DNA of 64,000 nt, taken from positions 141,581-205,580 of the forward strand of contig VZRS01006723.1 in NCBI GenBank assembly GCA_013398055.1, written 5' to 3'. Shown piece after piece: positions 1-11,758 of this stretch (the first letter of the stretch is position 1; each line of letters starts with the position of its first letter). This DNA comes from Ifrita kowaldi (taxonomy: Eukaryota > Chordata > Aves > Passeriformes > Cinclosomatidae). The notes beneath the pieces were generated by a model, which saw nothing but the letters and a program-made list of their open reading frames with translations, did not search any database and was not told the origin of the DNA. A program made the position numbers and the translations under genes.

Positions 1-3000
1 ATTATGTGAGAGATTATAACCTAATTCTACCTGGTAAGAGTTCTATTAACAACAGCTGCTGTGTTTGGGATGAAATGTGGTCCCTGTAATTCTTTTATTC
101 TTGTTTTGCTTTTAGTGGTTTTTTGGCACAAGGAAAATTTCCCTTGACAGAGGGAGAAACTTAGAGCTCTGTGGAAGAGAGGTGTATTGGAGGATTAATT
201 GACGATTTTTTTCCCTTTCCGTGCTGAAGTCTCTTCTTTCTTCCCTCAGTCCACTGTCTGTCCTCCTTTTAAGTACCCAAGATCCCTTCAATACAGTCTA
301 CAATGTGTTTTTATGCTTTCAAGTGTTGGGGTTTTTTTTTTTCCCTTAAATTCCTCTGCTAATGGGCTTCAGTATTGGCTAACTGAAATTGGTGGTTCTC
401 TCTTAACTCATTCAAGCACAGCATCAGGACCTTTCTTGATGTCAAACAATGGCCTGGTCATTGTTTAGGAAGGAGGAGTGAGGCTCAGCAGTCCTGTTTG
501 TGCTGTAAATTTAAAACTGCATCTTTCTGTATCCTTTTAAGTACTACCACTCACTTCCTCTCTCTTCATGCTAACAACTCTTAATCCCCACTCACTTTGG
601 AACCAGGAACTGAGTAAGAAGGATGTGCTCGCACACTCTTGGTGACGCAGCGCTCAAAATGTCTGCTGAACTTCATGTGTGCTTCCAGGGAGCTAAAACT
701 TTTGCTCAGTTGACTCTTGAGTGCGTGTTCAGTGCTCAGGAATGGAAGTTTCCAGTCTGATGGTTTTTGGTGTGTCGTAAGCTTGCAGAACAAAGGAATA
801 GTTTATTAGCAGCAGGGTGGCTGACAGAGTTGTTTACTACTCCCTGTGCTGGCACGTGGCCTTAGAGTAGAACAGTGCGGTCATGACCTATTTGGCAAAG
901 CCATCCAAATTCCTCCACTGCACTCTCTTTTCATAATGTTTCTTATTTTCCTTTGGTGGTAGAAAGGCCAGCAGAGTAGTTGAGGGACTCAAGGTCTGGC
1001 TGGTGGAGTAATGGGCTTGAGGACTTGGAAGCTAGTGTTTTCCTGAAACATTGATTGCCCCTTCCCCTAATTTGGACTTAGGTCTCCCTTTCTTTAACCA
1101 GCTGTGACTAAGCAATGTGAAAAGTCTGTTGATCTCTCAAATAGTCCGGAAATGAATGTATTTCCAAACTGCTGATACAGTCCTTCATTCTGGCACAATG
1201 ACAGCAATGATAATAAATGATGAAGAGACTCTATGGTATTATTTTATAATTAAAAAAAAAAAAAGCAAAAATGCTGTTTAGTTTTCTGCCTCCCCTCACG
1301 CAGATGTGTATTATAGCTAGGAAAAGTAGCATTGCGATGCACTACTATTGCTTCTAGGTGGCTTAGGTCAGAGTCATGTTCCTAGGTCTTTATATTATCC
1401 CTACTCTGATTCCTCTGTTCCCCTTGTTGTGCAGGGTACAATGAGTAAGACTATTGGTATTTTGGGAATGCCAGAGTGAAAGACCGCTAGTTTCTCCCAG
1501 AAACAATGAGGACAACCAGCTTCCCTTCATGGCCAGCCAGAAGTCATCCTACTGAATTCAACTATTGTTATTTATAGGCCTGTTCTGGCAGATCCTAATG
1601 TGCTTCTGGATGCTGTTGTAGCTGCGATGGCAGAAACAGCTACTCGCATGCAAGTGTGCAGCAGCGGGGCAAGTACTATTGAGCTCCAACATATGCTGTA
1701 GGGTCTGGAACACCAGCTAGCTGGTTGTTTGCCAGTTAATGGGTCTGGCTATACATACCCCTGTTCCATATGGGTCTGCGAGCTGAGCTTTTCTAAAGAA
1801 AAGCCTGTCTGCGCGAGCTGTGGCTAGAGCAGTGATGTATCAGAGCAAGCGAAGTGAGAATTGACTTGGAGTGGGTCCCTCTGGAGATGTGTGCATGGCA
1901 CGGGTCCTCAGGGAGTTCTGTCGTACCATCCATCTCTTCCTGGCCTTAGGGAACTGAGTAGTTGCTAATTCAGAGTTCTCCATGTCTTTAATGGCTTGGC
2001 TTGCAAACAGTCGGTTCAACGACATGAACAAGATATTGGCCAGGTCTAACAATGCATTTAAAAGCATGTGCTTAATATTAAGTATTCCAATAGACACACT
2101 GTGAGCCTGCAGTGATGTTCAGTTGCTAGAAGTCAGTAGAGCCATCATCTGCTTGAATTCCAGCATGTGCTTTGCTTCTTCAGGTCTCATGGTGGTACAA
2201 AATTGAGAACCAAAGTCCTGAAACAAGTCCTTAGATGTGAACACTTTGCATATAATGAAACTTCTGATTGTTCAGTGGTAAATATTTTTCAGTGAGAGAA
2301 AGCAGGCTTTTTCTAAAGAGAAAATTGGAATAAAGGGAAAAAGAGTTCTTGGCTGTTTAACCTCATAATTAGCTAAAGGAATATTTCATTTTACTTGATG
2401 CAATATTTTTTCCCTTGTATTTATAATGGATTATTATTCTACTCTTGCTCATTGGTAACAGAGCCTTTTCAATCATGTAATCAATCTAATGGTGCCAGAA
2501 CTACATGGCTAAAGTTCCATAAATCTGCACTAGTAGCAAATAGGACATATTGATGAATGAGCTTATATTGTATTCCTGTGTTTAATTGTATTATTGTAAA
2601 GAATTTTGGACAAAAAGTTGCCTTTTTTCTAATATTTTTCTGCTCATGCATTTTATTCTGTTATGTTAGAAGAGTAAAGTCAGAAGTATAAATTATAATG
2701 TCTCAAATACTGAATGACAGCAAAAAATTGCATTACAAATAAGGTCATTTCTGTGTTGGTAGGAAAAATAAAATGTCATCCTATCAATGGCAGACTAGGT
2801 AAGATGATTAACTAGGAGCTATAAACTCTGTTAATTGCACATTGTTAAGCATCATAGGCCACAGATGGATACTAATCCCTGAAATGTAGCCAAATTATGG
2901 AACATGACAAGGGCAAGTAGAGGGCTGGTAGGGAAAAAGACATGTTATGTTTTAAACAGCAGTAGGTGCTAATTTGTTTCTCTTCCTCTTAAAGACGCAG

Positions 3001-3778
3001 GAGATTGTTCCCTTTCATGCAGCATGTTAAAAAGTCAAGGTTTTTTTGTATGGGTGTTGCAGAAATCAATTTGGTCTCCAGTGTGGCAGAATTGTTGCTT
3101 ACACAGGTCTGGTGTAATGGCTCAGTCTAGCACAAGTTCCAGGTTGCAGCCCGCAAATCATGTGTGAGCTGTGACATGTGCCTGTGACAACGAGGACTCT
3201 GGATGCAGCAGACCTTGGGTGTGACCTGTCTACTGCTTGAAGTTTCTCTTCTGGATTAGTTGATGTCTGAATCTGGCTAGCACTATCAGCTCCCTGTGAA
3301 TTTAACCTCTAGGCCTTTCTGTAGTTCAGTAGTGGTTGTCAACCCCTGCAAACTGAGATCTGGCAAAGGTGAAACTGTAGGGATCTTCTGGAAGCTGTGG
3401 CTCAGAGCTTCTCCAAATGCATGCACGAGCCTCCTTAGGATGTTAACATGGTTTCTGTGCAGAGTCATCCGTGTGAGTTTGCCAGGTGGGAGGCTTAACA
3501 CAGCTATTAAGGAAATGGCAAGGAGGTCAGTATGTACTGCGGAAGTGTTTCCAGTATTATTCACCTTTCCACAGTCAGTACCCATCCATGCAGTTGTTCT
3601 TTACTGATGGTTTTGCCTCTTCCCTTAGACTGAATTTCTTCTTGATTTCTTTTTATAACCTTGGGAAATATTGTATGCAACTGTATGTAATTACATATTA
3701 ATCCCCCTTTATCATCTATCTAGTCTTTACCAGTACTTAAAAATATGCATTTTCAGCCTGGTATTTTTCTTTGTTTAG
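1..3778 (+). other. SNCA: SNCA intron between exons 2 and 3 (3' part)
   Basis: This stretch ends at a canonical acceptor: a T-rich tract followed by TTTAG at 3774-3778. No sequence matching the conserved SNCA N-terminal coding exon is present, so exon 2 must lie upstream of the window. The DNA is AT-rich, with stop codons in all frames at normal density, and has an A13 run at 1252-1264. Overlapping open frames of about 100 codons near 3286-3607 on both strands show no recognisable domain and are treated as chance. No transposable element was recognised. Confidence 0.85.
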
Positions 3779-3820
3779 GTTCCAGGACCAAGGAAGGAGT
3801 AGTTCATGGTGTCACAACAG
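3779..3820 (+). CDS. SNCA: alpha-synuclein exon 3 (residues 41-54)
   Basis: Alpha-synuclein is a small presynaptic protein that binds curved, acidic membranes through imperfect 11-residue KTKEGV repeats and helps organise synaptic vesicles. This 42-bp exon is bounded by TTTAG and GTAAGA. It starts with the last two bases of the Gly41 codon and ends with the first base of the Val55 codon. It reads G-S-R-T-K-E-G-V-V-H-G-V-T-T. The length and phase match the human exon. Glu46, His50 and Gly51, positions of familial Parkinson substitutions in humans, are retained. Position 53 is Thr (ACA, 3814-3816) and position 43 is Arg (AGG, 3784-3786) where humans have Lys. The exon is a multiple of three, so skipping it would keep frame and remove 14 residues, like the known human exon-3-less form. 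Confidence 0.96.
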
Positions 3821-6467
3821 GTAAGACAATTATCTCTTGATTTCAGTTTCTTTCCCGCATGTGATTAACCAGCCATTTAGCTGTTGAAAATTCTGTTTTT
3901 TTGCGAGCACTACAATTTATGAAAAACATAGGAAAATCAAGAGGTCTGATTGGGTGGGAAGATTGAAGGGAAATGGCTTACAGGAAAGAAACAAATTTCA
4001 GAGTTTTCATTTGAATTTGTCACAGTTATAAGTGTTTTGAAATGTTTTTTTAAAACTGACTAATCTCTCAGTAGCAAGAACCCTTTCAAACTTGGAATTT
4101 AATGCCAGGCATATATATTCACAATAGCATTTCTACACCAAAAAAGAGTAAATTTGTATTTTAAATTGATTTGCAGGGGTCATTTTAGGTATGAACTGAA
4201 ACCAATAACCAATAATTTGTTTTAAGGGGCAAAATGAATGGAGGTCTTTGATATGTACAGAGTGCAGAAAAGCCTTAGCTGACCATAGGGCATTGAATAA
4301 AATGTGTAATTTTCTGCTGTAGAATGTGGGAGTTCTGGAGATGTGAAGAGAATGCATGGTCAAGAAATGTAAGTTGCTTTTCCCCTAACAAATTAGAAAA
4401 CAAATAAGATAGTAGAAAAGGATTTATTTTTCCTTAGTGTACAGCTGGTGAATCATTCAGCTGTGCTCACATAAGCCAATGCAAAGGATAAACAATGGTA
4501 GGTAAACAAATGTCAGTACTTAATACACAACCCACATAAGAGGTTGAAAAGTCAGTCAAGAGCATTTCTAGTAACAAAACGGAACAGAATATCTAGGATA
4601 GTCCTTCAGAGTTTGGCCTCAGGCTGAGCATGCATGCTGTTGTTATGAGATACGAAGTCTCAGCTTGTTAGACCTCGATTAAGAGAAATATTCAGAGGGA
4701 TCGTTACTATGACCAGCAGAGGATTGCAGTAGAATGAGATTTGGGGCACACATATCCAATATCATCAGAGATGTGGAAGCAGCAACTGACAGCAGTAGGA
4801 AAGCAAGTTAATAGAGGTGATGTTCACCAAGCTGGGATGTGATAGAGTCAAAGTCAAGGGCATTTGCATGTGTATGAAACATGCTGAAGCATTGGGTTTG
4901 TGGTGGGCTAGCTCAGTGGGGGACTTCTCTTCCTCATCCTAAAAGAAACTACTGATCTCAAATGCTGTACCTCTCTTTATGTGATGGCAATATGTGTAGC
5001 GAGGCAGGAAATTTTCAGTAGGTGAATAGAATTTTTAACAGTTTTGAAAAGATGTTGAATTTTGTTCTGGAAGGTACAAAACAGACTGTAAAGCCAAACA
5101 TAAGGGGAACACATCGGTTACGTGCTGTGCCTATGAATAGAAAATTTGAAAAAGTTACTGTTGATTTTAGGCAACAGTAGTAGCTGCTCCTCACACACTT
5201 TAGGAAAAGTGTGACACAAAGCAAAACACCCAAAACTTGGGAATAATGGGTTCTGTGCCACAGTTTGCCTCCTTCTGGCCTTTCAGGCTGTTTGGGATTA
5301 GTTTGGCAGTTGAATGAAAATGGAAAAGGAGCAGGGGGGTGAACAGGTTGAAATGTGGCAGTGAGAAGAGAACACTTCAGGCAAAATCTAGAGAGCATGG
5401 CTTCCAAAATGTAATAGCGTGGACTTGCTAGTGTAAGAGCAGAGGAACTGCTTGGACACATTTTAAGAATAAAAAAATATTAGCAAGTCTATAAATAGTT
5501 GTTCTGGCAAGCAGAGAAGGTAGATAAAAACAGATTTGGGTTCACTGTAGTGATTCTATGAGGTGTAATATGAAGACACTCAGAGATGCTAGTGAAGTTG
5601 CCGTAGAAATCAAATCCATTTAAATCAGTGCTGTTAAAGTTGATGTGACAAAAATGCCTTTTAAGTTGCTTGTAAAGACCTACCTGTCTCTCTTCATATG
5701 ATTGGGAGTGCACAAGTTGTGGTGGTTTTATGATACTAACTCCCCAGTGCATCATGTAAAACTTGAGGTGAAGTAAACACTTTGTTATGTAAACAAAAAT
5801 GGTTCCAGGGGTTGGAGACAATCAAATGCGAAGTAGAATCGCAGATCAAAATGAGTGTGTTCACAGTTGTGCAGTCAGTCTTTTCTTGCTGTCTGAGTTC
5901 CAAAATCTTGATAGTTTTGCTATTTTTGAATAAGTTGTGGGTTAACCCTCTGTGCTGGTGAAACGACTGTGACATGACACACCTAAAAGGGCTAAAAAAA
6001 CTAAATGCATTCTTCAGTCAGTTAATTTCCAAACCCAGAATTACTAGACTGAGGTGTTTCTTGCTTTAAATGTGACCTGATTGTACCAGGTTTAGTGACA
6101 TCAAGATACTGTGAAATGAGGATTTCAGGCTGTGGCTCACAGGAATATGGTGAGTGTGTTATTTGTCAGGTCACCCTTTCTCAGAACTTCTGATGATAAA
6201 GCAGCTTTGCTTATAGGTTTTATTGGGTGTTTGCTTGTGTTTAGTCTTCCCTTCCTAATTAACATGTCTCCTGGCCTTGGACTGTAAATGCATGATTCGC
6301 CCGTCTTGCTTAGCTCCCAAAAGTGAACTATATCAAAGATGAAATATTCACAGTCCATCTCCTGATATTCTAAATAAAGCAATATTTGTAAATAAATCAG
6401 AACCAAAAAGCCCTTAGTCCTTCAACCATGTGTCTGTGTCCTGAAATTGACTGAAGACACAGTATTG

Positions 6468-6497
6468 ACAGTTATAAACCCTATGGTTTATAACTGT
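6468..6497. repeat. Perfect inverted repeat, 13-bp arms, 4-nt loop
   Basis: The arm ACAGTTATAAACC (6468-6480) and its exact reverse complement (6485-6497) flank the loop CTAT. No mobile-element termini were recognised around it. It could form a short cruciform or RNA hairpin in the intron transcript; function is unknown. Confidence 0.8.
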
Positions 6498-7511
6498 GTT
6501 TTCCTTAATTCTTTTATCTGATCATTTCTGTTCTTCTTAACATTCTTACTCATTGGTATTCCTGCCCTTCAACTCCATCAGGTATCTTACAGAAAATTGC
6601 ATAAATTAAAGCACCACCAATATATTTGTGGCATCTGTGTAAATGACTTCTTCAAGTACTTAAGACAAACTTACTATTTGAAATACATACTCAAAAGCAT
6701 ATTGGGTACAGTAAGAGTAATTTCATTAATTCAGAGAAACTCTGTGGTTTGAATCTTTTACTGTCCAAGGTTGAAAGCAACTAATTGTTTTGAGTTGCTC
6801 CAGAGGTTTTACATTGATACCGTGTGCTACCCAGTTGTCTGTAACAAGTAGGGAAAAGACGGCTTCAATGCTAATGCTTTTTGCACAGTGGTATAGTCAG
6901 TGTTAGAACTTAAAGTTAGCCTTGGTGTGGGCATTGTGTACCATCCCAGGGTCATTTAATGGAATGGACAGTCTCTGCATAGATACAAGTAGTAATCAGG
7001 CTGTAGCACAGCAAAGCTCTGCAGAAGCTGCTTTATTGTGGGTCTCAACACCGTGATGCAAAGCAGATATCAATTTTACAAAGACTTAACGGCTTAAGAT
7101 CATTAAGCAACCTGGTATTTAGATGAATTTAATAATTTGGAATCAACCCCTTGCATTCTGAACTGATTCCTCAGTGCGCCCTTAATGCTTTCCCCATTAC
7201 TACTTAGTGTAAGCAATAAAATATGTGAGACTGGAAACCTATTTTGACTTTTTCTTCTCCTGTTGCTGGGGCTGCGGAGCTGGAGTGTCACCAGGCTGGC
7301 GCTCATTATCGGAGTCACTCTGGTAATGATGCTTAGTTATTCCTTAGAGACAGGAAAGAAGGCTCTCTCCTTACTATGATTGCTTTTGCCAAGCTATGCT
7401 ATTTATGTAGTTTGATGAGTTTATCTTCATTGTTCTGATTTCTGAAGCGGTGTGTGAGAGATCTTCCATTCTAACTCCTGTGTCAGCTTTCTTAGGCTAT
7501 GTCTGTGTGCA

Positions 7512-8436
7512 GGTTTTGGCCGGGATGGAGTTAATTTTCTTCATAGTACCTGGTATGGGGCTGTTTGGGATTTGTGCTGGAACCAGTGTTGATAACAGAA
7601 GGATGTCTTAGTCATTGCTGAGCAGGTCTTATGCATTCGAGGCATTTCCTGCTTCTCACTTTGCCCCACCAGTGAGGAGGCTGAGGGTTCACAAGGAACT
7701 AGGAGAAGACACAGCCAAGACAGCTGACTACAGTTGACCAGAGGGATATTCCACACTGTATGGCATCGTACTGAACAGTAAAACTATGGGGAAGTTTGGT
7801 GGGGGCCATCTGCTTGGGGGCTGGCTGGGCATCAGTTTGTTGGTGCTGAGCAGTTGTTTTAATTTGCATCACCTGTGAGATTTATATCTTTCTCTTTATT
7901 TTCCGTTTTATTACGATTTGTTATTACTATTATTATTTTGTTTCAAGTTAACTGTACTTAGCCCATGAGTTTTCTTACTTTTACCNGTCTTATGCATTCG
8001 AGGCATTTCCTGCTTCTCACTTTGCCCCACCAGTGAGGAGGCTGAGGGGGTCACAAGGAACTAGGAGAAGACACAGCCAAGACAGCTGACTACAGTTGAC
8101 CAGAGGGATATTCCACACTGTATGGCATCGTACTGAACAGTAAAACTATGGGGAAGTTTGGTGGGGGCCATCTGCTTGGGGGCTGGCTGGGCATCAGTTT
8201 GTTGGTGCTGAGCAGTTGTTTTAATTTGCATCACCTGTGAGATTTATATCTTTCTCTTTATTTTCCGTTTTATTACGATTTGTTATTACTATTATTATTT
8301 TGTTTCAAGTTAACTGTACTTAGCCCATGAGTTTTCTTACTTTTACCCTTCCAATTTTCTTCCTCCCCATTCTGCTGGGGGAGGAAGTGAATGAGCAGTT
8401 GTGTGGTGCTTAGTTGCCGGCTGGGATTAAACCATG
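7512..8436 (+). mobile_element. Avian ERVL-type solo LTR with internal duplication
   Basis: The sequence opens with a GTTTTGGCCGGGATGG-like start and includes segments about a CTTCTCAC-type block, CACAAGGA, and GACACAGCC-GACAGCTGAC. It closes with GTGGTGCTTAGTTGCCGGCTGGGATTAAACCA. This order matches the abundant long terminal repeat of ERVL-related endogenous retroviruses of birds, from my memory of that family. No gag, pol or env coding sequence flanks it, so it is a solo LTR left by recombination. The length (about 925 bp) exceeds the roughly 560 bp expected because a 360-bp segment is present twice around an N at 7986. Exact termini and target-site duplications were not resolved. An octamer motif ATTTGCAT occurs in both copies (7862-7869 and 8224-8231). 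Confidence 0.8.
7626..8347 (+). repeat. Near-identical 360-bp tandem duplication split by one N
   Basis: Copy 1 (7626-7985, 360 bp) and copy 2 (7987-8347, 361 bp) both run from GTCTTATGCATTCG to CTTACTTTTACC. By eye they differ only in one short G/T tract (about 7684-7690 against 8045-8052). The single N at 7986 sits exactly at the junction, which is the usual sign of a gap-closing or haplotype-joining artefact rather than a true duplication. Confidence 0.9.
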
Positions 8437-9063
8437 GCTGTCTGCAATAGAAGCAATATTAAGTATACTGCTTTTGTTACTACTTTTATCAGTATCTTAC
8501 TGTTGTGCCAGTAACAGTGTTAGCAGCCTAATTCTTTCCTTTATCATTTGAGTTTGTATGTACTAAGCCTTTCCTAGGATAATGCGTTTCTGGGAGGAGG
8601 AAATGTACTTCAGACAGCGCCTTCCCAAAATACTGTAGTAGTGGGAGCAGCATCCACTGGATAGTTGCTCTTGGTAGGTGGTTGTATTTGCCCTGACAAC
8701 ATAGTATAAGAAATGTGGGTCTAATAATGGCATTGAGAAGCAGGTGGTTTATACTGCAACATCCACAGTGCACTCAATTCCACTCTGTTTCGTGATATTT
8801 GGCTTTTGAGGTGCAGCTGCTTTAAGGGCTGGAGATAATGAAACTAATTGTGACTATGACAATCAACACAGTTACAACCATGCTTTATCATTTTATCAGA
8901 AGGGATGAGTCTGCTTAAGGCCAACTGAGCCCTTGTCAGCATCAAGCCTGCTGAGTTTGTCCTTTACATGTTCTGCCATTCAACATTGTTTGGAAAGGGG
9001 AGTTTTCAAAACAATGTGTGTCACTTCCATACAAAAAAATTTAACAGAGCAAAAGGACTCTGA

Positions 9064-9640
9064 ATTATAGAATCATAGAATGGTTTGAGTTGGAAGAGCC
9101 CTTAAAGATTATCTGGTTCTAACCCCCTTACATGGGCAGGAGCTGCTTTTGCGGGACCAGGTTGCTCATGGCCCCCTGGCCTTGAGCACTTGCAGGGATG
9201 GGGCAGCCACAGTTTGGGCAACCTGTTCCAGTGCTTCACCGCCCCCACAGAAAAGAATTTCTTCCAGATCTAAACCTATACTCTTTCAGTTTGAAGCTAT
9301 TCACTCCTGTCCCATCCCAACACGACCCATGTCCCTCTCCACCTTTCTTGTAGGCTCTTTTTAGGTACTGGAAGGCCACAAGTAGGTCTCCCTGGAGCCT
9401 TCTCTTCAGGCTGAACAACCCCAGCTGTCTGCTTTCATAGGAGGGGTGCTCCATCCCTCTGGTCATCTTGGTGGTGTCCCCTGGACTCTTTCCAGCAGGT
9501 CCACATCCTTCCTGTGCTGGGACCCCAGGCTGGATGCAGCACTGCAGATGGGGTCTCACCAGGGCGGAGCAGAGGGGCAGAATCCCCTCCCTTGGCTTGC
9601 TGGTTACACTGCTTTGGATGCAGCCCAGGATCTCTCTGAG
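9064..9640 (-). mobile_element. CR1 LINE fragment, 3' end
   Basis: Read on the + strand, the fragment begins with TAGAATCATAGAATGG, the reverse complement of the short terminal repeat at the CR1 3' end. It continues through the conserved TTGGAAG-CCTTAAAGAT and CCTGTTCCAGTGCTTCACC blocks. The minus strand encodes degenerate remains of the C-terminal part of the CR1 reverse-transcriptase ORF, including motifs resembling KPREGILPL, SALVRPHLQ and GLFSLKRRLQGDL. The element is 5'-truncated, as most CR1 copies are, and has no intact ORF. It is the largest CR1 piece in the window. Confidence 0.93.
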
Positions 9641-11612
9641 AAAATTAATGAGACAGAGGAAAAAATAAAAAGTACTGAAACGTACCCAAAACACGTCTCC
9701 TCTTCTTTTTAACTTTTAAAAAAATTTAAATTCTTCTTGGAAAATAGGATTTTTGAATCTACTTTTACAAGATGCTACTTTACTTTTTAGAATTCTTTTT
9801 GCCATTTGGAATTACATAAAGGAGTTTCTGTTTTGTAATGCTACTCAGTTTCTTTGTGAAAGACTCCAAGCACAACTGGATCTCACCATGCTTGGCAAGA
9901 TACAGCGTGTTATTAGGACACAGATCTTAAGATATACGTTTGCAAGAACTAGTGAAAAGCTTCCTATATAAATTTTATGCATAGAATCTAAGGCTTTTTG
10001 TGGTCTGTAGCTGGTAATAATCAAATGGGGCATCTTAACAGATGTCTTTTTGCACTTGCTAGCATTAAGTCAGACCTTCCCTGAGGGCAGCATTTGCTTT
10101 TCAGCAAAACCCACTTCTGATTATCTTTTTTTTTTTTTCTTGGAAAAAGCATGGCAATAGAGTAGTGGATGTATACAATAAATTTATTGTGAACTTTTAG
10201 GGTATTAGCATGTGTAGTGCGGGAGATATTTGAAACAGACTTTTTCTGTTTCTAATTTCCTACAATGTGTAGTCTGTTGTTCTGCTCTATAATGAAAGCT
10301 CCTGGTCATAATAGAGATAATACTCAGTTGGTTGCTAACTTTTCCCTTTAACTTAGCTAGAATGAGCATTAAATTATCTGCCTCTATTTTGAGTCAGCAG
10401 ATATTTATAATTTGGGTCTTTAATAAAAATTGCATATTAGTCGCATTGTTTAGCTTTCTAGCTTTTCCCTAATTTTTGCCAGTTAATACCAATTATAGTA
10501 ATGTATGCTGTCTGCCCTGTGATATGGACAACTGATGCTCTTTATGTGAGGAATTAAAGAAATGTAATTTATCCACAGAAGTCTAATTTTCATATGTGCT
10601 TCCCCAAAAAAGACTCAGAAATGGTGGCCTAACTTTCAAGCAGAATCCATCCCTTGGTCATAAAGGGTACAGATAAAGTCATGAATGCATTTTATGGATT
10701 GAATGGGATTTAGCCTGGAGGAAAGTATAGAATTAGTTAGAATTGAAAAAATATATGATGGATGTTTTTGAAGAACATTCCCTTGTTTAGAGGAATACAT
10801 AGGTTTTTTTGCTGAAAATCTGGCTGTGTAACTTTAAGGCATGAAGTCATTCCATCCCTCTTCTTCGAGAAGTGTCACTGTAGTTCAAGCTGCTGTCAGA
10901 AAGAGCCCTTGGGGATGAATGAGCAGAAAAAACCCAGTGATATTCTGAAAGGTAGAATGGCAACTGCTGATGTATATGTAGGCTAAATGAGTTGTTGTTT
11001 CCCTGGGGCTTGGAAGTTAGCTATTAATCCAGTTTGCTTTGGCATTCAGTCTTTTTATAAATTAGTATCTTATGTATCAGCATTGGGGCGAAAATCTCAA
11101 GGGAATCAGATAAAAGGTTGTATTTAAAATTCTCTGGTTGGGCATTGAGAGATCTGCTTTTTAATGAAATATATCTTAAAAATAAAAAGAATAATCAATG
11201 TTTTTTGAGTCTAATGTAAAAAATCTTGTCTTCCATGCCCTGCATCATTGCAGCAAGTGTTTGGTGGACTAATCGGAATGTATTTCCAAACTAGGATATA
11301 TTATACAGTGATTTGGATGTAATAAGAGCACCTAAATAATGACTTTTCTTCCCTAAAGTGCAGTTAGACATGAATGAAAATGTCAGATGTCTTTCACATG
11401 AAAGAAACTGAGCCCCAACTAAGGCTTATTTTTACCTCTGCTGCTCCAGTGTTACCAGATGGATAGTTTAATTTCTTAAGATCCACTTGGGGTACAGAAA
11501 ATGTAATGGCCTTATGGCTTTTCATTATGTTGGGCTGTCAGCGATGGATTCTCTGAAAAACTTACGGCTCCCAGAGGCATAATTTGTTTTTCCATCTTAC
11601 GCTTCTCCTCAG

Positions 11613-11758
11613 TGGCTGAGAAGACCAAAGAGCAAGTGTCTAATGTTGGGGGAGCTGTGGTGACAGGAGTGACGGCGGTGGCGCAGAAGACGGTGGAAGG
11701 AGCAGGGAACATCGCGGCTGCCACTGGCTTGGTGAAGAAGGATCAGTTGGCCAAACAG
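11613..11758 (+). CDS. SNCA: alpha-synuclein exon 4 (NAC region, residues 55-103)
   Basis: This 146-bp exon completes Val55 and encodes residues 56-103. It contains the hydrophobic NAC segment that forms the core of amyloid fibrils, plus repeats KTKEQV (58-63) and KTVEGA (80-85). The central stretch [12 protein letters not shown] (68-79) equals the human sequence. Differences from human are Ser64 for Thr, Asn87 for Ser (AAC, 11708-11710), Leu94 for Phe, Ala101 for Gly, and one additional residue, Gln103, at the exon end; the human exon is 143 bp. The acceptor is a strong pyrimidine tract ending CTCAG. The donor CAG|GTTTGT is weaker than consensus. The exon has several CpG dinucleotides at codon third positions and stands out from the AT-rich introns. 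Skipping it would shift the frame. Confidence 0.97.

Larger units (their letters stand above)
3821..11612 (+). other. SNCA: SNCA intron 3 (7,792 bp)
   Basis: The intron runs from the GTAAGA donor at 3821 to a pyrimidine-rich acceptor ending TCCTCAG at 11612. It contains a perfect hairpin (6468-6497), an ERVL-type LTR with an internal duplication (7512-8436) and a CR1 fragment (9064-9640), listed separately. The remaining DNA is AT-rich and non-coding. The largest open frame outside repeats (5015-5461, minus strand, 148 codons) has no recognisable domain, signal or conserved motif. Confidence 0.92.

Noticed and set aside
3286..3607. Overlapping ~100-codon frames on both strands upstream of exon 3
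   Set aside because: They are not SNCA exon 2, have no conserved motif and show no matching splice sites.
5015..5461. 148-codon open frame, minus strand
   Set aside because: It is rich in residues expected from random reading of AT-rich DNA, and it has no motif or family resemblance.
9236..9694. 152-codon minus-strand frame as a host gene
   Set aside because: Its recognisable part is the decayed C-terminal region of the CR1 LINE protein, so it is annotated as a mobile element instead.
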